The notes under the pieces: generated by a model
What the model saw: only the letters and a program-made list of their open reading frames with translations
The model's database searches: none
Told to the model about the DNA's origin: nothing
Source: JBBQAA01 sp038254195
GTDB lineage: Bacteria; Actinomycetota; Thermoleophilia; Solirubrobacterales; Solirubrobacteraceae
Reading direction: 5' to 3'
Length of the DNA: 16,662 nt
Assembly (NCBI GenBank): GCA_038254195.1
Contig: JBBSGJ010000036.1
Location: 1 to 16,662 of the forward strand
Translations under genes and position numbers: made by a program
In this document: piece after piece, positions 1-7,045 of the stretch
How positions within the stretch are numbered: the first letter of the stretch is position 1
How the letters are laid out: every line of letters starts with the position of its first letter

Positions 1-712
1 GCTTGCCCAGACGACCAAGCTCGGTCTCCGCGCCGGTAGCGACGATCACGGCTTCGCCGCGTCCCGTAACGATCGGGGTGCCCTCGAAGAGCATCGACGA
101 GCGCTCGGCCAGCGGGGCGCCCGGCGCGACCGCGTCTGGCCCCTTGGCCGAAGCCACGGGCTCACCCGTCAGCGCCGACTCGTCGCTCGCAAGCCCCTCC
201 GCCTCCAGCACGCGCCCGTCGCCGGCCATCACGTCCCCGGCCTCCACCAGAACGATGTCGCCGGGCACGACCTCGGCACTCGGCACCGCGCGCACCGCAC
301 CGTCGCGTCGCACGCGGGCGCTCGGTGCGGTCAGGTCCTTGAGCGAACGCAGCGCGTTGCGGGCCCGCGCCTCCGAGATCGTCTCGACCGCCGCGACCAG
401 CGCGATGATCGCGAAGATCGCGATCGCGTCGCGGAGCTCGCCGAACACGGCCGAGAGGACGCCCACCGCGATCAGGAGCAACTGGAGCGGCTCGGTCAGC
501 GCCTCCGCGAGCTGCGCGAGGACCGCCAGGAAGGGTGAGCGAGGCCGCTCTGCGCCGTGCGCAGACTGCCGCCGCTCTTGTGCCGCAGCGTCGGTCAGCC
601 CATCGGGCGTGCTCCCCAGCGCCTCGAGGAGAGCCTCGGGAGAGCCCGCGTGCGCTGCCAAGGTCAGCTCGACAGGCTCGCGTGGAGACGACAGGCCGCT
701 GATGTAACTCAC
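1..712 (-). CDS. Cation-transporting P-type ATPase (P2 type), N-terminal part, runs off left edge
   Basis: Seen: the minus strand reads from a GTG at 712 without a stop to base 1, giving 237 residues. Residues ~32-60 resemble the Cation_ATPase_N domain ('DGLTDAAAQERR'). Two hydrophobic helices follow at ~75-91 and ~93-112. The actuator domain then carries 'VVPGDIVLVEAGD' (~148-160), 'DESALTGEPV' (TGE at 182-184) and 'ATGAETELGRLGK' at the edge. Family knowledge: such pumps use ATP to move Ca2+, Mg2+ or similar ions across the membrane, and the TGE loop drives dephosphorylation. The phosphorylated DKTGT aspartate and ATP-binding domain lie outside the window. TGEP replaces the common TGES, a mild oddity. 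No ATG, GTG or TTG lies in frame just upstream, so GTG 712 is preferred. A good sigma-70-like promoter ends a few bases before it. The ion transported cannot be told from this part. Confidence 0.85.
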   Translation of the reverse strand, partial: MSYISGLSSPREPVELTLAAHAGSPEALLEALGSTPDGLTDAAAQERRQSAHGAERPRSPFLAVLAQLAEALTEPLQLLLIAVGVLSAVFGELRDAIAIFAIIALVAAVETISEARARNALRSLKDLTAPSARVRRDGAVRAVPSAEVVPGDIVLVEAGDVMAGDGRVLEAEGLASDESALTGEPVASAKGPDAVAPGAPLAERSSMLFEGTPIVTGRGEAVIVATGAETELGRLGK

Positions 713-717
713 GATGC

Positions 718-753
718 ATCGCGCAGGATACGCACGTTCCGGCGATGTGTCAT
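718..753 (-). promoter_or_regulatory. Sigma-70-like promoter of the P-type ATPase gene
   Basis: On the minus strand there is ATGACA (753-748, 5 of 6 to TTGACA), a 17-nt spacer, and TATCCT (730-725, 4 of 6 to TATAAT). The predicted start near 718 would leave a leader of only about 6 nt before GTG 712. The -35 box lies inside the first codons of the divergent chrB-like gene. Confidence 0.55.
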
Positions 754-1371
754 TCTCGTAGGATCGCTCGCTCCTGGTTGCTCACCACGACGTCGACGGC
801 GGGCGCCTCGTCGACGCTGCGGGTCTGGGCATGGCGTCGCCTCCGTGGCCTCGGCGCCTACTACCTCCAGCAGTCCGTCTGCCTGCTGCCCGAGACGCCC
901 GAGACCACCGGGGCGGTGAACCGGGTTCTCGCGCGCTTGCGCGAGGAGGGCGGCCAGGGCCAGATGCTCACCATCGCGCTGACCTCCATCCAACAGGAGG
1001 CGACCATCGTCGAAGCCTTCCAGCGCGAGCGCAGCGACGAGTACGGCGAGGTGGTGCAGCGCACCGAGGAGTTCCACGCCGAACTCGCGCAGGAGCGCCG
1101 GCGGGGCCGAATCACCTACTCCGAGCTCGAGGAGTCCGACGCCGATCTCGCGCGCCACGCCCGCTGGCTCGCGGCCATCCAAGCCCGCGACTACTTCGCC
1201 GCGCCCGGCGGCGACGAGGCCGTGGACGCCGTTGGAGGATGCCGGCGGGCGCTCGCCGAGTTCGAGGCCGAGGCCTTGCGGCGCGAGTCTGAACTGGCAG
1301 GCGCAGACGAGACGCTCGACCCGCCTTCCTCGCGCCTCCGCGCCGTCGACGATGCGAACCCTCACGCATGA
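745..1371 (+). CDS. ChrB N-terminal-domain protein (chromate resistance regulator-like)
   Basis: The 208-aa product contains 'SWLLTTTSTAGASSTLRVW', 'WRRLRGLGAYYLQQSVCLLP' and 'RERSDEYGEV', the pattern of the ChrB N-terminal domain (WLL...LRVxxWRRLxxLGAxYLQxSV). The second half is charged and helical (~110-190). Family knowledge: full-length ChrB has about 300 residues and is linked to chromate resistance. The C-terminal domain is missing here, and short versions of this kind are common in actinobacteria with unknown roles. ATG 745 is the only start before the conserved WLL; the strongly basic first ten residues may not be native, so the start is uncertain. It diverges from the cation ATPase with 32 bp between starts, so the two may be co-regulated (inference). 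No ChrA transporter is visible. It ends 2 bp before the stop of the opposing thiamine-binding gene. Confidence 0.75.
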   Translation: MCHSRRIARSWLLTTTSTAGASSTLRVWAWRRLRGLGAYYLQQSVCLLPETPETTGAVNRVLARLREEGGQGQMLTIALTSIQQEATIVEAFQRERSDEYGEVVQRTEEFHAELAQERRRGRITYSELEESDADLARHARWLAAIQARDYFAAPGGDEAVDAVGGCRRALAEFEAEALRRESELAGADETLDPPSSRLRAVDDANPHA

Positions 1372-1373
1372 GC

Positions 1374-1679
1374 TCAGCCCGACAGGGCGCGCTCGACGCT
1401 CTGCACCTTGCCGGCGAGCGTCTGGTCGCGGTCGCGACGCTCGTCGAGCTTGAGGACGGTGTAGACGCGCGGGAGGCCGAGGGCGAAGGGGACGGCATGG
1501 AGCTCGCCGGCGAGGCGGAGGATGTCCTCCGTCGGCCCCTCGAGGTTGGTGCCCATCGCGTGGAGCTCGTAGCGGACCCGATCCTGGGCGGCCAGCCGGC
1601 GCTGGATCTCGGCGATGTAGCGGCTCGCGCCCGCCTCGGCGCGACCGAGCCCGATCACCGTGAGCTCCGCGGTGGCCAT
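1374..1679 (-). CDS. UPF0045 / MTH1187-YqgV family thiamine-binding protein
   Basis: This is a 101-aa protein starting MATAELTVIGLG, with 'YELHAMGTNLEG' and 'RVYTVLKLDERRDR', the hallmark segments of the MTH1187/YqgV (DUF77) ferredoxin-like family. Members bind thiamine or related compounds; the cellular role is poorly known. About 100 residues is the normal size. ATG 1679 is chosen because the family begins there. The frame is open further upstream, but that extension lies antisense-free inside the ABC-F gene and has no family similarity. The ATG shares its A with the TGA of the upstream ABC-F gene (TGATG), so translation is probably coupled. The functional link to the ABC-F protein is unclear. 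It converges on the chrB-like gene with 2 bp between stops, leaving no room for a terminator between them. Confidence 0.85.
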   Translation of the reverse strand: MATAELTVIGLGRAEAGASRYIAEIQRRLAAQDRVRYELHAMGTNLEGPTEDILRLAGELHAVPFALGLPRVYTVLKLDERRDRDQTLAGKVQSVERALSG

Positions 1680-3574
1680 CAGGCCGGGGCGAGCGCCTCC
1701 CAGCGCCCGTAGAGCTCCTCGACGCGGCGCTTCGCCGTCTCGTGGCGCTCGGAGGAGCGGGCCGAGCGATCGGCGTCGGCCCACGCGGTGGGATCGGCCA
1801 GCTCCTCCTCGAGCGCCCTGAGCTCGGCCTCCGCACGCTCGATCCGGGCCTCGAGGTCGGCGCGGCGGCGCTGCTCGTTCTTCGAGGTGCCGTCGCGCCG
1901 AGCCCTGGGCTCGTCGGGTGGGGGCACCGGCTCCCGCGGCCGCGGGGCCGGCCCCCGCTCCTTGCGCTCCTCACGCACGCGCGCGTACTCGGGCCAGCCG
2001 CCCTCGTAGGAGCGCAGCTCTCCCTCCTCCAGCGCCACCGTCCGGGAGCCCACCGCGTCGAGCAGCGCGCGATCGTGGGAGACGAGCAGCAGCGATCCCT
2101 GGAAGCCCCTCAACGCGTCCTCGAGCGCCTCGCGGGACTCGAGGTCGAGGTGGTTCGTGGGCTCGTCGAGGACGAGGACGTTGGCGCCCGAGGACACGAG
2201 GATCGCGAGGCTGAGTCGACGGCGCTCGCCGCCGCTCAGCCCGTCGAGCGGCTTCTCGGCGTCCGCGCCGGAGAACAGGAAGCGTCCGAGCAGGGCACGC
2301 GCCACGTTCGGTGTGAGCCCGGTGCGCTTCACGGCGGCCTCGAGGACCGTGCGCGCGCCGCCGCCCTCGAGCTCCTCGGCGTGCTGGGAGAGGTAGCCGA
2401 GCTTCACGTTGTGCCCCGTCCGCCGCTTGCCCACGGACAGGTCCCGCCGGCCCGCGACGGTCTCGATCAGCGTGGTCTTGCCCGCGCCGTTCGGCCCCAC
2501 GAGCGAGACGTGCTCGCCGCGCTCGAGCCAGAGGTCGCCGCGCTCGAGCAGCGTGCGGGGTGGGTGGGTTCCGACTACGAGCTTCGCGTCCTCGAGCTCG
2601 AAGACCACCCGCCCCGAGCGCTCGGGCGCCCTGAACGCGAAGCCGAGACCCTTGCCGTCCTTCGGGTCCCGGCTGATCCGCTCGATCTTGTCGAGCTTCT
2701 TCACGCGCGACTGGGCCTGCCGCGCCTTGGTGGCCTTGTAGCGGAAGCGCTCGACGAAGCGCTCCATGCGGGCGATCTCGGCCTGCTGGCGCTCGATGGC
2801 GCGGCCGAGGGCGAGCTCGCGGGCGGCCTGCTCGCGCCGCCACGCGTGCCACGGGCCCTTGAAGAAGCGTCCCCGGCCCGCCTCGAGCTCGAGCACGGAC
2901 GTCCCCACCGCCTCCAGGAACCAGCGGTCGTGGGCCACGAGGACGACGGCGGCGTCGATGTTCTGCAGGTGGCCCTCGAGCCACTCGAGCGACTCGATGT
3001 CGAGGTGGTTGGTGGGCTCGTCGAGGAGCAGGAGGTCGGGCCCGCCGGCGAGGGCGCGGGCCAGGGAGGCGCGGGTGAGCTCCCCGCCGGAGAACGTGGA
3101 GAGCGGGCGCTCGAGGTCCGCGTCCGCGAACCCCAGCCCGTGGACGGTGGCCAGGGCGCGATCGCGCCACTCGTAGCCCCCGGCGTGCTCGAGGCGGCCC
3201 TGGGCGTGGGCGTAGGCGCCCATGACTCCCTCCCCCACGTCGCCGTCGGCCATCCGCTGCTCGAGGCGCGTCAGCTCCTCCTCGAGCGCGACGAGCGCCC
3301 GCGCCCCGCCCGTCACGTAGTCGCGCAGGGAGCCCCCACGCTCCCGCGGCGGGCGCTGGTCGTGCAGCGCCACGGTCGCGCCCTTCTCCCACACGAGCTC
3401 GCCCCCGTCGACCGAGGCCTCCCCCGCGAGCATCCGCAGCAGCGTCGTCTTGCCCGCCCCGTTGCGCCCGGACAGGGTCATCCGGTCGCGCCGCTCGAGC
3501 TTGAAGGAGACGCCGGAGAACAGGGGCTCGCCCGCCATCTCCTTGGCGAGGTCCGATGCGATGAGAACGGCCAC
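1679..3574 (-). CDS. ABC-F family ATPase (tandem nucleotide-binding domains)
   Basis: This is a 631-aa soluble protein with two ABC cassettes and no membrane segments. Domain 1 has Walker A GRNGAGKTT (36-44), signature 'FSGGELTRASLARAL' and Walker B 'LLLLDEPTNHLD'. A charged linker follows, with 'FVERFRYKATKARQAQSRVK', the region that contacts P-site tRNA in this family. Domain 2 has GPNGAGKTT, 'LSGGERRRLSLAI' and 'VLVLDEPTNHLD'. The C-terminal ~70 residues form a charged coiled coil ('LEARIERAEAELRALEEEL'), as in Uup. ABC-F proteins act on the ribosome, as translation factors or antibiotic-protection factors; which applies here cannot be read from sequence. GTG 3574 is the only usable start, since an in-frame TAG lies four codons upstream. 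A TAGGCT box 6 nt before it suggests a leaderless mRNA. It is the first gene of a two-gene operon with the thiamine-binding protein. Confidence 0.93.
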   Translation of the reverse strand: MAVLIASDLAKEMAGEPLFSGVSFKLERRDRMTLSGRNGAGKTTLLRMLAGEASVDGGELVWEKGATVALHDQRPPRERGGSLRDYVTGGARALVALEEELTRLEQRMADGDVGEGVMGAYAHAQGRLEHAGGYEWRDRALATVHGLGFADADLERPLSTFSGGELTRASLARALAGGPDLLLLDEPTNHLDIESLEWLEGHLQNIDAAVVLVAHDRWFLEAVGTSVLELEAGRGRFFKGPWHAWRREQAARELALGRAIERQQAEIARMERFVERFRYKATKARQAQSRVKKLDKIERISRDPKDGKGLGFAFRAPERSGRVVFELEDAKLVVGTHPPRTLLERGDLWLERGEHVSLVGPNGAGKTTLIETVAGRRDLSVGKRRTGHNVKLGYLSQHAEELEGGGARTVLEAAVKRTGLTPNVARALLGRFLFSGADAEKPLDGLSGGERRRLSLAILVSSGANVLVLDEPTNHLDLESREALEDALRGFQGSLLLVSHDRALLDAVGSRTVALEEGELRSYEGGWPEYARVREERKERGPAPRPREPVPPPDEPRARRDGTSKNEQRRRADLEARIERAEAELRALEEELADPTAWADADRSARSSERHETAKRRVEELYGRWEALAPA

Positions 3575-3580
3575 CCCTCC

Positions 3581-3586
3581 AGCCTA
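3581..3586 (-). promoter_or_regulatory. -10 box TAGGCT of the ABC-F operon, probably leaderless
   Basis: TAGGCT on the minus strand is followed by six bases (GGAGGG) and then GTG at 3574. A start 6-7 nt after a -10 falls on the GTG, which fits leaderless translation. The GGAGG directly touching the GTG is too close to be a normal ribosome site. I see no clear -35. Confidence 0.4.
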
Positions 3587-3619
3587 CGGTTCCCCGAATC
3601 ATCACCTCCGGGCCTCGGT

Positions 3620-3638
3620 GCGGGCGCAATATGCCCGC
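3620..3638 (+). promoter_or_regulatory. Inverted repeat upstream of the PHP-GT4 gene
   Basis: GCGGGC (3620-3625) and GCCCGC (3633-3638) form a perfect 6-bp inverted repeat around the AT-rich GCAATAT. It lies in the 92-bp region between the divergent ABC-F and PHP-GT4 genes, 15 nt before the ribosome site. It could be an operator or an mRNA hairpin in the 5' leader. Six GC pairs are not rare at this base composition. Confidence 0.3.
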
Positions 3639-3653
3639 AAAGAGCGGACAACG

Positions 3654-3659
3654 AGGAGG
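3654..3659 (+). promoter_or_regulatory. Ribosome binding site fixing the PHP-GT4 start
   Basis: AGGAGG lies 7 nt before ATG 3667. It favours this ATG over the upstream in-frame ATG at 3631, which has no such site and would add 12 residues without similarity. Confidence 0.75.
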
Positions 3660-3666
3660 AGCACCG

Positions 3667-5946
3667 ATGGTCCTCATCACGCCCAGCCGGGCCGACCTGC
3701 ACTGCCACTCGAGCGCCTCTGAGCTGGCGAAGCTCGGGGTCCAGCGGGCCCTCGGGCTCCCGGAGTGCGCGACGGACCCCGAGGAGGCCTACGCCCTGGC
3801 CAAGCGCCGCGGCATGGACTTCGTCACCCTCACCGACCACGACACGATCACCGGGGCGCTGGCCCTCGCCGATCGCGCGGACACGTTCGTCTCCGAGGAG
3901 CTCACGGCCCGCTTCCGGGGCGAGCCGCGGGCGGCGGTGCACATCCTCTGCTACGGGATCACCCCCGACGACCACGACGCCCTCCTCATCCGCGCCGGCG
4001 ACATCGAGCGCGTGGCCGCCTACCTGCACGCGAAGGAGATCGCCTGCGCGCTCGCCCACCCCTTCTACGCGGTCGACGTGCCGCTCCTGCCCCGCCACCG
4101 CCGCGTTCTCGCCGAGCTCTTCGCGATGTGGGAGACCCGCAACGGAGCGCGCGCGCGCGAGCTCAACGCCCCCGCCGCCGTCTACGTCGAGACCCCCGGC
4201 GGTACCGGCGTCGGGGGCTCCGATGACCACGCGGGGGTGACGCTCGGCCAGACCTGGACCGAGACGCCGGCCGCCCCCACCCCGGCGGCCTTCCTCGCCC
4301 ACCTGCGCACGGGACGGGCCGAGCCCGGCGGCGCCCACGGCAGCGCGGCGAAGTGGACCCACGCCGCCGTGGCGCTCGCCGCCCGCGTGCTGGGCGGCGA
4401 GGAGGAGCCGACCGGCGTGGACCCGCGGGCCGTGCTCACGCTCGTCCAGCGGATCCTGAGCGAGGGCGACGCGCGCGGCGGCGCGCTGGGAAGCGACCTG
4501 AAGCCCAGCGATGCCCGCGCCCTGCTGCGCGCCTGGCTGGTCTCCGTGGGGCTCGCGGCCTCCGAGGACGAGCTGCTCGCCCACCTCCAGGCCCCCGGGT
4601 TCGACCACGCCGAGCTCTTCCGCCGGGCGCGCCGCGTGCACGAGCGGCGCCTGGGCGTTGCCATCGACCGCGCGGTCGCCGGCGCCGGCGAGGGGCGCCT
4701 CGACCCCGCCGCGGTCGCCGGCGAGCTCTTCGCGGCCTGCCTGCCGGTCGTCCCCTACGCGCCGTCGACCGCCTTCCTGGCCAGAGAGAAGGCGCGGCTC
4801 GCCCCGCGCGAGGGAGAGCCGCGGCGCGTCGCGCTCGTGGCCGACGGCATCGGTCAGATGCACGGGGTGACCCACATCCTCGACGAGATCCGCGAGCGCG
4901 GAGTCCCCGGGTTCGAGGTCGAGGTCATCGGGACCGACCCCAGCGTGGACCGGCGTCTCTCCGCGGTCCGTGAGGTGGAGATCCCGTTCTACGCCGGCCT
5001 CCGGGTGGGCGTGCCCAGCCTTCCCGCGGTCGTCGAGGCGCTCGCCGAGGGGAGCTACGACCTCGTCCACGTCTCGTCGCCCGGGCCGAGCGGGGTGGCC
5101 GCCGCGCTGCTGGCCGGGGCGTGCGACCTGCCGCTCGTCGGGTCCTACCACACCGAGCTCGCCGCCTACGCCGGGCTGCGCACGGGCGACGCCCGGCTCG
5201 AGGCGGCCACCACGGCCGCGCTGGCCGCCTTCTACGGCCCGTGCCAGGCGGTGCTCTCCCCCAGCCCGGCGGCCGACGCGTCACTCGCCGCGCTCGGCAT
5301 CGGAACGGAGCGGATCGACCGCTGGGAGCGGGGGGTCGACCTCGCCCGCTTCTCGCCCGGCCTGCGGGACGCCGACGCGCTGCCGGGCGAGGTGAGCGTC
5401 CTCTACGCCGGCCGTCTCACCCGGGAGAAGGGGGTCGACCTCCTGGCCGAGGCCTTCCTGGCCGCCCGCCGGCGCGATCCCCGCCTGCACCTCGTCCTCG
5501 CCGGCGGCGGGCCCGAGCAGGGCGCGCTGGCGGCGCGCCTGGGCGAGCACGCCACCTTCCTGGGCTGGCTCGAGGGCGACGCGCTCGCCCGCGCCTACGC
5601 GAGCGCGGACGTCTTCCTGTTCTGCTCGCGGACGGACACCTACGGCCAGGTCATCCTCGAGGCCCAGGCCAGCGGGCTCCCGGTGGTCGCCGTGGACGAG
5701 GGCGGCCCGCGCCACCTCGTCGAGCCGAGCCGGACCGGGCTGCTGTGCCTCCCCGACGCCGAGGCGCTCGGGGCCGCGGTGGCCGGCCTGGCCGCCGTCC
5801 CCGGCCGCCGGACCCTCCTCGCCCGGGCGGCGCTCGCCGACGTCCGCGGCCGCACGTGGGCGCGCGCGCTCGGCCAGCTCGCGGCCGGGTACCGGCGGGC
5901 GCTCGCGGGCGCCGGGAGCGGTGTGACGGAGCAGCGCGCGGCCTGA
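3667..5946 (+). CDS. PHP-domain phosphoesterase fused to a GT4 glycosyltransferase
   Basis: The product has 759 aa. Residues 8-~200 form a PHP domain with what looks like a complete metal-ligand set: D10-L-H12-C-H14, T-D57-H58-D59, E77, H92, A-H131-P and S-D186-D-H188. Residues ~200-375 are an alanine-rich helical linker. From ~385 a GT-B (GT4) glycosyltransferase begins: 'RVALVADGIGQMHGVTH', 'YDLVHVSSPGPSGVA', 'LVGSYHTELAAYAG', 'VLYAGRLTREKGVDLLAEAF' and 'SRTDTYGQVILEAQASGLPV' with the donor-site Glu near 664. The second half resembles the MgtA/PimB-type mannosyl- or glucosyltransferases. Known: PHP domains hydrolyse phosphoesters and GT4 enzymes use nucleotide sugars. Inference: the PHP part may act on the sugar phosphate or lipid phosphate intermediate of the same route. 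The gene is followed after 43 bp by another GT4 gene. The architecture is a confident call; the substrate is unknown. Confidence 0.88.
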   Translation: MVLITPSRADLHCHSSASELAKLGVQRALGLPECATDPEEAYALAKRRGMDFVTLTDHDTITGALALADRADTFVSEELTARFRGEPRAAVHILCYGITPDDHDALLIRAGDIERVAAYLHAKEIACALAHPFYAVDVPLLPRHRRVLAELFAMWETRNGARARELNAPAAVYVETPGGTGVGGSDDHAGVTLGQTWTETPAAPTPAAFLAHLRTGRAEPGGAHGSAAKWTHAAVALAARVLGGEEEPTGVDPRAVLTLVQRILSEGDARGGALGSDLKPSDARALLRAWLVSVGLAASEDELLAHLQAPGFDHAELFRRARRVHERRLGVAIDRAVAGAGEGRLDPAAVAGELFAACLPVVPYAPSTAFLAREKARLAPREGEPRRVALVADGIGQMHGVTHILDEIRERGVPGFEVEVIGTDPSVDRRLSAVREVEIPFYAGLRVGVPSLPAVVEALAEGSYDLVHVSSPGPSGVAAALLAGACDLPLVGSYHTELAAYAGLRTGDARLEAATTAALAAFYGPCQAVLSPSPAADASLAALGIGTERIDRWERGVDLARFSPGLRDADALPGEVSVLYAGRLTREKGVDLLAEAFLAARRRDPRLHLVLAGGGPEQGALAARLGEHATFLGWLEGDALARAYASADVFLFCSRTDTYGQVILEAQASGLPVVAVDEGGPRHLVEPSRTGLLCLPDAEALGAAVAGLAAVPGRRTLLARAALADVRGRTWARALGQLAAGYRRALAGAGSGVTEQRAA

Positions 5947-5989
5947 GCGCGGGAGGTCCGTCCGGCGTCAGCGCTGCAATGCTGCGGCG

Positions 5990-7045
5990 ATGCGCCTCGC
6001 CCGCGTCCTCGCCGTGCTCGAACCCGGCGGCGCCCAGCTGGGGGTCCTGCGCCTCACGCGCGCGCTCGCGGCCCGGGGGATCTCCTCGCGGGTCCTCGCC
6101 GGGGAGGCGACGGCCGCGGGCCGGGCGCTCTTCGCCGCCGAGGGCGTCGCGGTCGAGGTCTGGGGCGGGGAGCACGGGCTGCAATACGCCTGCTCGCCGG
6201 GCTTCGCCGCGTGGCTCGCGCCCCGCCTCGGAGAGGCCGACCTCGTCCACGCGCACATGTTCGGCGGCTGGTGGGCGGCGGCCGGCGCCGCGCCGCCCGA
6301 GATGCCACTGGTCGCCAGCGAACACAATGCGATGCGCTGGCCGGGCCGCGCGCGGACCGCGGCCTACTCCCGGGCGCTCCGGCGCGTGGACGGCTTCCTC
6401 GCCCACGGGCCCGCCGCGGCCGAGCTGGCCAGCGGGCTGGGGCTGCCCGCCGCCCGGCTGCACGTGGGGACCTCGCCCGTCGAGGACGTCGCGCGCGCCC
6501 GCCCTCGGGCGCCGGGTCGCGTCGTCTTCGCCGGGCGCCTCCACCACGAGAAGGGCGCGGACGTCCTCATCGAGGCACTCGCTCACCTCTCCGACCCGCC
6601 CCCGGCCGCCATCGTCGGCTCGGGCCCGGAGGAGGAGGCGCTCCGCGCGCTCGTCGCCGAGCGCGGGCTGTCCGGGCGCGTCGCCTTCCCGGGCTGGCAG
6701 GACCGCGTGGCGCCCTGGCTCGCCGAGGCCACCGCGTGCGTCGTCCCCTCGCGTCACGAGGCCTGGTCGCAGACCGCCGTCCTCGCCCTCGCGCTCGGGG
6801 TCCCCGTCATCGCCTCAGACGTCGAGGGCCTGCCCACCACCCTCGCCGACGGCCGGGGCGTGCTCGTCGCGCCCGAGGACCCGGCGGCGCTCGCCACCGC
6901 CCTCGCGCGCGTCCTCGCCGGCGACCACCCCTCCCCCGCGCCGGGCCGCGTCTACGCCGGCCGCTTCACGACCGACCGCATCGCCGCGGCGCACGCCCGG
7001 CTCTACGCCGAGCTACTCGCCGCGCGCCTGCCCGCCGCCGCCTGA
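5990..7045 (+). CDS. GT4 family glycosyltransferase
   Basis: This is a 351-aa GT-B enzyme. The N-terminal acceptor half starts 'RVLAVLEPGGAQLGVLRL' and includes 'ADLVHAHMFGGWWAA' and 'PLVASEHNAMRW'. The C-terminal donor half has 'RVVFAGRLHHEKGADVLIEA', 'VGSGPEEEALRAL' and 'VVPSRHEAWSQTAVLALALG'. The usual GT4 E-x7-E donor motif is half kept: the first Glu is present (RHE) and the second position is Leu. No signal peptide or membrane span is seen, so it is cytoplasmic or membrane-peripheral. ATG 5990 begins the expected Rossmann strand; no good ribosome site precedes it. It lies 43 bp after the PHP-GT4 gene in the same direction, so a shared transcript and a shared glycan or glycolipid pathway are likely (inference). 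Its last 43 bp overlap the 3' end of a truncated opposing gene. Confidence 0.88.
   Translation: MRLARVLAVLEPGGAQLGVLRLTRALAARGISSRVLAGEATAAGRALFAAEGVAVEVWGGEHGLQYACSPGFAAWLAPRLGEADLVHAHMFGGWWAAAGAAPPEMPLVASEHNAMRWPGRARTAAYSRALRRVDGFLAHGPAAAELASGLGLPAARLHVGTSPVEDVARARPRAPGRVVFAGRLHHEKGADVLIEALAHLSDPPPAAIVGSGPEEEALRALVAERGLSGRVAFPGWQDRVAPWLAEATACVVPSRHEAWSQTAVLALALGVPVIASDVEGLPTTLADGRGVLVAPEDPAALATALARVLAGDHPSPAPGRVYAGRFTTDRIAAAHARLYAELLAARLPAAA

Noticed and set aside
1680..1784. Upstream in-frame start for the thiamine-binding protein.
   Set aside because: It would add 35 Arg/Gly/Pro-rich residues inside the ABC-F gene. The family starts at MATAELTV, and TGATG coupling explains the start at 1679.
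3631..3666. Earlier ATG for the PHP-GT4 gene.
   Set aside because: AGGAGG lies between it and ATG 3667 at the right spacing for 3667, and the extra 12 residues show no similarity to PHP proteins.
1742..4240. Very long plus-strand open frame across the ABC-F gene and the start of the PHP gene.
   Set aside because: It is antisense to the clearly conserved ABC-F motifs and is rich in Arg, Leu and Glu shadow patterns. High GC makes stop codons rare in antisense frames.
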